Source: Blastocatellia bacterium
Lineage (GTDB): Bacteria; Acidobacteriota; Blastocatellia; Pyrinomonadales; Pyrinomonadaceae
Length of the DNA: 7,002 nt
Reading direction: 5' to 3'
NCBI GenBank assembly: GCA_003175865.1
Contig: PSRF01000432.1
Coordinates: forward strand, 1-7,002
Of the stretch, positions 1 to 4,875 are shown one piece after another. Position 1 is the first letter of the stretch; every line of letters begins with the position of its first letter. Both the position numbers and the translations under genes were made by a program. The notes below the pieces were generated by a model that saw nothing but the letters and a program-made list of their open reading frames with translations, had not been told where the DNA came from and searched no databases.

Positions 1-30
1 GGCGCGGAGTACGCGGAGTTTCGCAGAGAC
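1..30. repeat. Short GC-rich intergenic repeat, cut by window edge
   Basis: The first 30 bases contain the unit GCGGAGT twice, nine bases apart (starting at 4 and 13), followed by CGCAGAGAC. Short runs of this kind (cgcggag / cgcagagac) are familiar as dispersed noncoding repeats between genes in several environmental phyla, including Acidobacteriota. I infer that this is the end of such a run continuing to the left of the window. It lies just before the first gene. The frame of that gene stays open through the repeat, so coding use is not strictly excluded. Confidence 0.4.
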
Positions 31-48
31 AAAAATCCAGTTGGTTTA

Positions 49-633
49 ATGCTGAAGCGCATGAGACGAAAAACTCCAAAGGCAATAAAAATCATGTTGT
101 TAAGGCACGCTGAAAAGCCGGCCAAAGACAATGTTCCTTACGGTGTGACTTTATCAGGAGAGCGGAGCAGTGAATCGTTGCAGGTTCGGGGATGGCAACG
201 CGCGGGCGCACTTGCAAATCTGCTGACGTCACTGAACGGTAGCTTCCCCTACAAGCATCTTGCGAGGCCGCATTTCATATTTGCCTCGAAACCACTAAGA
301 CGCAAAGGCAGTCGACGTCCGATCGAAACGATTATCCCGTTGGCTGAGAAACTCGGGATCACAATCAATTCCAGTTATCCGAGATACGATTTCGACGGCA
401 TGGTTGAAGAAGCCTTTTTTTGTAAGGGCGTTGTTCTTATTTGTTGGCAACGAGAATACATTCCGAAAATAGCGGAACACATCCTTGACCATCGGAACCT
501 GGCGCCTTTGAAATGGCCCGAGGAACGGTTCGACGTGATTTGGGTTTTCGATCTCGATCGTTCCTCGGGAAGGTACAAGTTCAAGCAAGTCCCTCAACGA
601 CTAATGTTGGGAGACTCGTTGACTACGATCTAA
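49..633 (+). CDS. Histidine phosphatase (phosphoglycerate-mutase-like) superfamily protein, catalytically doubtful
   Basis: This 194-residue soluble protein has a histidine phosphatase fold. The first strand and phosphate-binding signature is clear: IKIMLLRHAEKP at residues 13-24, with Arg19 and the presumed phospho-acceptor His20. LQVRGWQRAGAL (44-55) corresponds to the usual L..RG..QA helix. FIFASKPLRRKGSRRPIETIIPLAEKLG (77-103) matches the 'aSpl.Ra..Tae.ia..lg' block with its second arginine. The ending PEERFDVIWVFDLD (157-170) is typical of a bacterial subgroup of unknown substrate. The strand VVLICWQREYIP (128-139) is where the second catalytic histidine normally sits (CW.H..IP in relatives as I recall them). 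Here the position is Arg135, so phosphatase activity is doubtful. No transmembrane segment or signal peptide is visible. ATG 49 is used; ATG 61 is a good alternative, and neither has a clear Shine-Dalgarno. The frame is open to the window's left edge. Starting at ATG 94 would delete most of the first strand. Confidence 0.8.
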   Translation: MLKRMRRKTPKAIKIMLLRHAEKPAKDNVPYGVTLSGERSSESLQVRGWQRAGALANLLTSLNGSFPYKHLARPHFIFASKPLRRKGSRRPIETIIPLAEKLGITINSSYPRYDFDGMVEEAFFCKGVVLICWQREYIPKIAEHILDHRNLAPLKWPEERFDVIWVFDLDRSSGRYKFKQVPQRLMLGDSLTTI

Positions 634-664
634 CTGATGCGCATGCTACCGGTCTTATAACAAA

Positions 665-682
665 GCGGTGCCGCGCCACCGC
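665..682 (-). terminator. GC hairpin between convergent genes, probable terminator of the lipid-kinase-like gene
   Basis: GCGGTG (665-670) and CACCGC (677-682) form a perfect 6-bp GC-rich stem around the loop CCGCGC. Read on the minus strand, the hairpin lies about 20 bases past the TAA at 702 and is followed by TTTGTTATA, a moderately T-rich exit. Read on the plus strand it is followed by ACTCCAAGG, with no T-tract. It therefore fits best as an intrinsic terminator for the minus-strand gene and only weakly for the plus-strand phosphatase-like gene. The rest of the 68-base gap shows nothing else. Confidence 0.45.
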
Positions 683-701
683 ACTCCAAGGAGTTGAACA
701 T

Positions 702-1658
702 TTACATCACGAATTTCAGCGCGCGAGGCAATACTTCAAATTGCACAGGCGTAACGCCACGCAAGTTTCCATCGGCTTCAATCGGCATCGCATCATGGGC
801 CATAAACGTTTCAATGCGGACTAAGCGACCTCTTTCAAGTTTTACTTTCGGATTTCGCAAATGCCCGCCGTTATGAATCCGCGCCAACTCCCGCACAATT
901 CCAAGCCGCGTTAAACCGGACGCCGTTAGAACATCCAACAACCCATCTTCGATACTGGCTGCGGGTGATAGCATCATTCCACCGCCCGCGTACAGTCCAT
1001 TCGCAACTGCGGTGAGGTTCATTGGCCCATCGAAAAACTCCCGCCCATCAACAACAACACTTACACGTCGCTCACGCCAGGCTCCGAGCGCGCCGACTGC
1101 CGCAAAGGCGAAGCGAAACTCTCCGGAAAATCTCCGCATGAAGGAACCTTGAGCGAGCACCCGTCTTGCTGTTTCACCACCAATGCCCATCGTAGAAGCG
1201 TTCAGGCAAATAAAGGGTGTTTGATAGGCATCTGATCGACCATACAGCACGTCAATCGCCATAGCATTTGGTTCTCGTAGGTGACTGAGGAGAAGCTCTA
1301 TCGATGGTGACAATGTGGCTCGCTTGCCTTGCATGCCACGCGCAAAGTCGTCTCCAGTGCCAGCGGGAAGGATTGCCAGCGCTGCGTCTGGGTTGATCGG
1401 TCTAGGTGGTTGAGCCAAATCATTGTTGAATTCAAAGAAGCCTTCTGCAGCTTCGCTCAACGTTCCATCACCACCGACAACCGCGACCGTTGTCGTTCCT
1501 GAGTGGAGGGCGTTGCGCGCTTTGATACTTGCATCGCCAGCGGCCTTCGTTTCATATCTTTCGAAGGGAATTCCAGCGTCGTTGAGTTGTTGTTCAATGA
1601 GTGGCCAGACCCGTTTTGCTTTTGCGGCACTGTTGTTAATGATGATGAGTGTCTGCAT
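702..1658 (-). CDS. Diacylglycerol/lipid kinase family protein (DAGK catalytic domain)
   Basis: The protein has 318 residues, close to the usual 290-330 of bacterial DgkB/YegS/BmrU-type lipid kinases. These transfer phosphate from ATP to diacylglycerol, sphingoid bases or other lipids at the inner face of the membrane. The N-terminal domain opens with a strand, LIIINNSAAKAK (4-15), matching the family's 'iiNP.sG'. It carries the nucleotide-binding GGDGT at 62-66 and PAGTGDDFARG at 98-108. The C-terminal beta-rich domain shows NASTMGIGGE (153-162), the glycine-rich GGGMMLSP (225-232), the conserved EDGLLDV (237-243), and the late block IEADGNLRG (293-301). Two departures stand out: the usual GT.ND is GTGDD, and the usual DGE near the C-terminus is DGN. 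No signal peptide or transmembrane segment is seen, as expected for a peripheral enzyme. The ATG at 1658 lacks a recognisable Shine-Dalgarno, and the ATG ten bases upstream is out of frame. It converges with the phosphatase-like gene and diverges from the quinone oxidoreductase. The family is secure; substrate and activity are not. Confidence 0.88.
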   Translation of the reverse strand: MQTLIIINNSAAKAKRVWPLIEQQLNDAGIPFERYETKAAGDASIKARNALHSGTTTVAVVGGDGTLSEAAEGFFEFNNDLAQPPRPINPDAALAILPAGTGDDFARGMQGKRATLSPSIELLLSHLREPNAMAIDVLYGRSDAYQTPFICLNASTMGIGGETARRVLAQGSFMRRFSGEFRFAFAAVGALGAWRERRVSVVVDGREFFDGPMNLTAVANGLYAGGGMMLSPAASIEDGLLDVLTASGLTRLGIVRELARIHNGGHLRNPKVKLERGRLVRIETFMAHDAMPIEADGNLRGVTPVQFEVLPRALKFVM

Positions 1659-1731
1659 CTGGGAGCATCGGCAGATTACACCATGTTAATGTGAAACACA
1701 TCGCTCTAGTAAGTTGATTTTTCCCCATCGC

Positions 1732-1759
1732 TTGGCTAGACCAACATCGTGGTTATAAA
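1732..1759 (+). promoter_or_regulatory. Predicted promoter of the quinone oxidoreductase, near-leaderless
   Basis: TTGGCT (1732-1737, 4 of 6 to the sigma-70 -35) is followed after 16 bases by TATAAA (1754-1759, 5 of 6 to the -10). A transcript starting about seven bases past the -10 would begin at roughly 1766, only a few bases before ATG 1769. No Shine-Dalgarno lies between, which agrees with a leaderless or very short-leader mRNA. A small dyad, ACCA/TGGT (1740-1743 and 1750-1753), sits inside the spacer and could bind a regulator. This is only a consensus match. Confidence 0.4.
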
Positions 1760-1768
1760 TTGATTCGT

Positions 1769-2761
1769 ATGAAAGCCGTCATCATTACAAAACCGGGTGG
1801 GGCTGATGTTCTGGAAATCAGAGAGGTCCAAACACCTCCGGATCCTGTCGCGAATCGTGTGCGCGTTCGCGTTCGTGCGTCGGCACTAAATCGGGCCGAT
1901 ATTCTGCAACGGATGGGACGCTATCCCGCACCACCGGGTGCACCAAAGGATATACCTGGCCTCGAGTTCGCCGGCGAAGTCGATCAGGTTGGGCCGGAAG
2001 TCCGGACGTGGAAACCTGGTCAACGTGTTTTCGGGATAACAGGCAGTGGTGCACACGCCGAATACGTAATCGTGCCAGGGGATCACCTGGTTGAAATTCC
2101 GGAGAATCTGAGTTGGGAGAACGCCGCCGCGGTACCAGAAGTCTTCATAACCGCTCACGATGCTTTGTTTACTCAGGCGAGGCTCACCATTGGCGAAACA
2201 CTACTTGTGCATGCGGCGGGTTCTGGTGTTGGGACTGCGGCAAGTCAACTAGCAAAAGCTGCCGGCGCGAGAGTGATCGGTACTTCCCGAACGCCTGACA
2301 AACTTGAGCAAGCTCGAGGTTTTGGTTTCGACGAGACCATTGCAGTTGGAAACGATCCGCTTACCATTGTGAACGCAATCCGCGAATTGACGGGTGGCCA
2401 CGGTGTCGATGTAGTTCTCGACCTTGTTGGTGGCGCGTACCTCGAAGCAAACATCAGATCATTAGCAAACAAAGGTCGACTGTTTTTTGTAGGCACTACT
2501 TCCGGGGCGCAAGGTAACCTCGATATCGGGACTGTGATGGGTAAGCGTTTGAAGTTACGAGGGACAGTTTTGCGAGCACGCTCAGAAGAGGAGAAAGCGA
2601 CTGCAACAAGATTGTTCGCAAGGCACGTTGGTCCACTTTTAGCGAATGGTACTGTTCGTCCGGTGGTCGATAAGGTCTACAAACTTGAGGACGTTGCACG
2701 GGCCCACGAAAGAATCGAATCGAATCAGAACTTTGGTAAGGTTGTGCTGCTCGTTGATTAG
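1769..2761 (+). CDS. NAD(P)H quinone oxidoreductase, PIG3/zeta-crystallin family (MDR superfamily)
   Basis: This 330-residue zinc-independent medium-chain reductase is expected to use NADPH to reduce quinones or activated alkenes in the cytoplasm, a redox-detoxifying role in the family. The N-terminal GroES-like domain carries the PIG3-type block SALNRADILQRMGRYPAPPGAPKDIPGLEFAG (38-69, split across the active-site side), where alcohol dehydrogenases would have zinc ligands that are absent here. The Rossmann domain begins with LLVHAAGSGVGTAASQLAKAAGARVIGTSRT (145-175), containing the dinucleotide-binding AGSGVG at 150-155. GTVLRARSEEEK (265-276) is the second PIG3 hallmark and separates it from plain zeta-crystallin. 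Length matches the family's 320-335. I chose ATG 1769 (MKAVIITKPGG, the normal family N-terminus) over TTG 1760, which would add only three residues and overlaps the -10-like box. It stands alone: divergent from the lipid-kinase-like gene and convergent with the S41 protease. The TAG stop is followed two bases later by a long foldback. Confidence 0.93.
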   Translation: MKAVIITKPGGADVLEIREVQTPPDPVANRVRVRVRASALNRADILQRMGRYPAPPGAPKDIPGLEFAGEVDQVGPEVRTWKPGQRVFGITGSGAHAEYVIVPGDHLVEIPENLSWENAAAVPEVFITAHDALFTQARLTIGETLLVHAAGSGVGTAASQLAKAAGARVIGTSRTPDKLEQARGFGFDETIAVGNDPLTIVNAIRELTGGHGVDVVLDLVGGAYLEANIRSLANKGRLFFVGTTSGAQGNLDIGTVMGKRLKLRGTVLRARSEEEKATATRLFARHVGPLLANGTVRPVVDKVYKLEDVARAHERIESNQNFGKVVLLVD

Positions 2762-2763
2762 AA

Positions 2764-2853
2764 AAAATGTCCGATAAGCTTCAGCTTGTCGCTGAACTCG
2801 CAAAAATTCTAATTGCGATTCAAGCGACAAAGGTCAAGCTTATCGGACATTTT
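2764..2853. repeat. ~90-bp near-palindromic foldback, REP-doublet-like, probable two-way terminator
   Basis: AAAATGTCCGATAAGCTT at 2764-2781 is repeated as a perfect 18-base inverted copy at 2836-2853. Further in, TTGTCGCTGAA (2786-2796) pairs with TTCAAGCGACAA (2819-2830) with one bulged base, and CGCAA (2799-2803) pairs with TTGCG (2813-2817) around the loop AAATTCTAA. Almost the whole element can thus fold into one long hairpin. The left arm also forms its own small hairpin: CGATAAGC (2772-2779) with GCTTGTCG (2784-2791), loop TTCA, including one G-T pair. The right arm has a weaker version (2825-2830 with 2840-2845). Two inverted small palindromes are the layout of a REP doublet (BIME). 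The element fills most of the space between two convergent stop codons and is flanked by T-tracts in both exit directions (TTTTATT on plus, TTTTTT on minus). Bidirectional termination is therefore a natural inference, whatever its origin. Confidence 0.8.
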
Positions 2854-2862
2854 ATTGACTAC

Positions 2863-4572
2863 TTATCCTCGGGCGCGGGCGCGACTTGCTGCCAGCGCGA
2901 GTTCTCGTGCTCGAGGCATTGCATCCACCGCACGTGCAATCTGCGGATCACCGTCGTTGAATACCTGGGTCGCCGTTCGGTAACCATAAGCAGCGGACAA
3001 TACGTTGTAACGCAGCTGCCGCTCTGCAAAAACGCGTGAACGATCGAGCTGTTCAGGAGTTACCTTGAAAATCGGCTTACTCGCAGCGAACTTCTTAACT
3101 TCCTTGAAGAGAGCATCAGTGATCGGAAAGTCGTCGCTTTCAAGGTCATGATCAAATTCAATCGAACGTTGAACCTTATAGTTCTCAAATCCTTCGACTC
3201 GACCCGTCGTAAGTTCCAATGAAAACGCGAAGAGCACATCTCGAAGGTGTCTTTCAGCCGCGGTAATCACTCCGGGCTTCACAACCTCGTCAGGCGAGAT
3301 GCCGCCACCACCATAAACGGCACGACCGGTATCTGTGCGACTCTCTGGACCATTCTGTGGATTGACCTGACTATTCTTGTCGGCTGCAACACCGCCGGGG
3401 AAGTAATAGTTGTAAAAACCTCCATTCGAATAATCGCGTTGGATCAATCGACCAGACGGAGTGAAGTACTTCGCAATGGTCAGCAGTAAGGCCGAGTCAT
3501 AATCCAATTGGAACGGAAACTGGACCAGGCCCTTACCGAAAGTTGTTTCACCAACGATCAAAGCGCGATCGTGATCCTGCAAAGCACCTGCGACAATTTC
3601 CGCTGCTGAGGCAGTCTCGCCGTTAACGAGTACGACGAGTGGCACGTTGTCCGGACTCTCGTTCACTGCAGCGTAGGCCTGAGAACTATCTTTGAACCGC
3701 CCCTTCTGCGAGACGATCATCTGGCCTCGCTGTAGAAACGAATTAGCAACCCGGACAGCCTGAATCAACAAACCACCGCGATTGCCACGCAAATCCAGAA
3801 TGAGCATGTTCATGCCCTTCGAATGCAATTGCTTAAGCGCGACATCAAATTCATCAGCCGTGGTGAGATTGAAGCCACCGGTCATGGCGACATAGCCGAC
3901 ACCAGGGCGCAGCATATAAGCCTGGGCGATCGATGGTAGCGAAACTGCATCACGGACTATGCTGACGGTTTCACTTTGATGATTTGCAGGATGTTCGACT
4001 GTGACTTTCACTGTCGTGCCTCGCGGCCCGAGCAGGAACTTACGAACTTCTGGAAATGTTTTGCCTTTCATCGACTGTCCATCGACAGCTGTGATGCGAT
4101 CGCCGAAGCGTAGTCCTGCGCGCGCGGCAGGAGAATCTGGGAAAGTCGCGCGAATGTAAGTGTTGACGTCAGTCCCTTCGCGCAAGTCTTCGATCGTCGC
4201 GCCAATACCAAAATACTCTGAGCGTTGTTCAGTTCGGAACGAAGCGTATTCGACCGGATCGAAATAGGTTGAGTGTGGATCCAGGACACTCAACATTCCA
4301 CTAATTGAGGACTTGAAGATCGTGTTGTAATCAAGCTTCTTGCCGTCAATGTAGTTCGCTTGAATTATCGAGAGAGCTTCCGACAGGTCGTTTTTGATAA
4401 CTGGGGCAGTAGCAGGCGACTTCCCTGAGGACGTGTTACTTCCCGCAGAACGCTCAACACTACCGCCTCCCGTTCTGCGGGCCGAGCGGTTTTGCTGTGC
4501 CAGGATGATTGCAGGAACTGCAAGGGCTAAGATAAGGAAAAGAAGACCCGGGATATAAAATCTATTTCGCAC
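2863..4572 (-). CDS. C-terminal processing protease, peptidase family S41, exported, with PDZ domain
   Basis: This 569-residue serine protease of the CtpA/Prc type cleaves proteins near their C-termini, normally in the periplasm. Residues 5-25 are a hydrophobic signal or anchor (FYIPGLLFLILALAVPAIILA). A Ser/Gly/Thr-rich linker follows (about 27-58), then a helical region (61-110). YFGIGATI (120-127) opens the PDZ domain (about 120-195), which includes the SPAARAGLRFGDRITAVDG core (147-165). The protease domain contains GGFNLTTADEFDVAL (232-246) and LDLRGNRGG (259-267). The catalytic serine is Ser322 in NGETASAAE, and Lys347 in TFGKGLVQ lies 25 residues later, the same spacing as Ser430/Lys455 of E. 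coli Prc. A Gly/Asn-rich, probably disordered insert (about 382-425) precedes the GGGISPDEVVKPG block. The tail (about 440-569) is a helical, charged extension beyond the core family. The start is a GTG at 4572 with a perfect AGGAGG five bases upstream. It is monocistronic, divergent from the M20 peptidase and convergent with the quinone oxidoreductase. Confidence 0.94.
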   Translation of the reverse strand: MRNRFYIPGLLFLILALAVPAIILAQQNRSARRTGGGSVERSAGSNTSSGKSPATAPVIKNDLSEALSIIQANYIDGKKLDYNTIFKSSISGMLSVLDPHSTYFDPVEYASFRTEQRSEYFGIGATIEDLREGTDVNTYIRATFPDSPAARAGLRFGDRITAVDGQSMKGKTFPEVRKFLLGPRGTTVKVTVEHPANHQSETVSIVRDAVSLPSIAQAYMLRPGVGYVAMTGGFNLTTADEFDVALKQLHSKGMNMLILDLRGNRGGLLIQAVRVANSFLQRGQMIVSQKGRFKDSSQAYAAVNESPDNVPLVVLVNGETASAAEIVAGALQDHDRALIVGETTFGKGLVQFPFQLDYDSALLLTIAKYFTPSGRLIQRDYSNGGFYNYYFPGGVAADKNSQVNPQNGPESRTDTGRAVYGGGGISPDEVVKPGVITAAERHLRDVLFAFSLELTTGRVEGFENYKVQRSIEFDHDLESDDFPITDALFKEVKKFAASKPIFKVTPEQLDRSRVFAERQLRYNVLSAAYGYRTATQVFNDGDPQIARAVDAMPRARELALAASRARARG

Positions 4573-4577
4573 ACGAC

Positions 4578-4583
4578 CCTCCT
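4578..4583 (-). promoter_or_regulatory. Shine-Dalgarno deciding the GTG start of the S41 protease
   Basis: On the minus strand AGGAGG ends five bases before the GTG at 4572-4570. This is a full-strength anti-16S match, so it fixes an unusual start codon with confidence. No ATG upstream in frame competes. Confidence 0.85.
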
Positions 4584-4785
4584 AAAATATCGGCAATTAC
4601 TTCCCCAGAGGACTTCGCCTCCGAATGCGGTTTCCGGGGCGAAACGGGGCTGTCAGGATAACACGAAGCGCGTCGGCTTTTGAATGTACGCAACGTCAAT
4701 AGTTAAGTTTCCTAAAAACTATCTGTTCCGCTCATTTGCCCGAATGTCGACGTATCAGAGACCTGTGATGCGCATCCATCGGTTT

Positions 4786-4814
4786 TCGTCGCCTGATGGG
4801 GTCGCTTGCGACGA
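4786..4814. promoter_or_regulatory. Inverted repeat over the predicted M20 promoter, possible operator
   Basis: TCGTCGC (4786-4792) and GCGACGA (4808-4814) are a perfect 7-base inverted repeat 15 bases apart. A nested dyad GTCGC-TT-GCGAC occupies 4801-4812. The right arm covers the predicted -35 box (4806-4811). Position and symmetry suit a repressor site, but a chance dyad or RNA hairpin cannot be excluded from one sequence. Confidence 0.3.
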
Positions 4815-4833
4815 TGAATTCTTCGTATATTAT
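4806..4833 (+). promoter_or_regulatory. Predicted sigma-70-type promoter of the M20 peptidase
   Basis: TTGCGA (4806-4811, 4 of 6 to the -35 consensus) and TATTAT (4828-4833, 5 of 6 to the -10) are separated by 16 bases. Transcription would start near 4840, giving a leader of about 36 bases that contains the GGAGGA ribosome site. The overlapping TATATT at 4826 is an alternative -10 but leaves a spacer of only 14. This is consensus matching only. Confidence 0.4.
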
Positions 4834-4863
4834 TGCCACGCAATTCCCTACGAAAAACTGTCT

Positions 4864-4869
4864 GGAGGA
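4864..4869 (+). promoter_or_regulatory. Shine-Dalgarno of the M20 peptidase
   Basis: GGAGGA ends six bases before ATG 4876, ideal spacing, and fixes this start over the out-of-frame GTG at 4872. Confidence 0.85.
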
Positions 4870-4875
4870 CCGTGA

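Larger units (their letters stand above)
4573..4875. other. Divergent intergenic region between the S41 protease and M20 peptidase
   Basis: These 303 bases hold no gene I can support. Next to the S41 gene lies its Shine-Dalgarno, then a possible leader hairpin: TTCGCCTCCG (4614-4623) against CGGGGCGAA (4635-4643), with one bulge and an 11-base loop. I found no convincing -35/-10 pair for the minus strand. Toward the M20 gene there is a candidate sigma-70 promoter, an inverted repeat over its -35 box, and a GGAGGA ribosome site. A 63-codon frame from 4684 ends exactly against the M20 start codon, but has no ribosome site of its own and spans the predicted promoter; I do not call it. Confidence 0.6.

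Noticed and set aside
295..597. Minus-strand frames within the phosphatase-like gene.
   Set aside because: They are shadows of a gene with clear family motifs on the plus strand.
1690..1700. TGTG-AAA-CACA dyad in the divergent region upstream of the lipid-kinase-like gene as an operator.
   Set aside because: The arms are only four bases long. Dyads this short are expected by chance and nothing else supports it.
2767..3039. A 90-codon plus-strand frame starting in the foldback and running over the S41 gene's 3' end.
   Set aside because: It begins inside the palindrome, overlaps the well-supported S41 coding sequence in antisense, and shows no domain.
4684..4875. A 63-codon plus-strand frame whose TGA abuts the M20 ATG, suggesting a coupled leader peptide.
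   Set aside because: It has no Shine-Dalgarno, contains the best promoter candidate in its middle, and its residues resemble no known family. The M20 gene has its own strong ribosome site.
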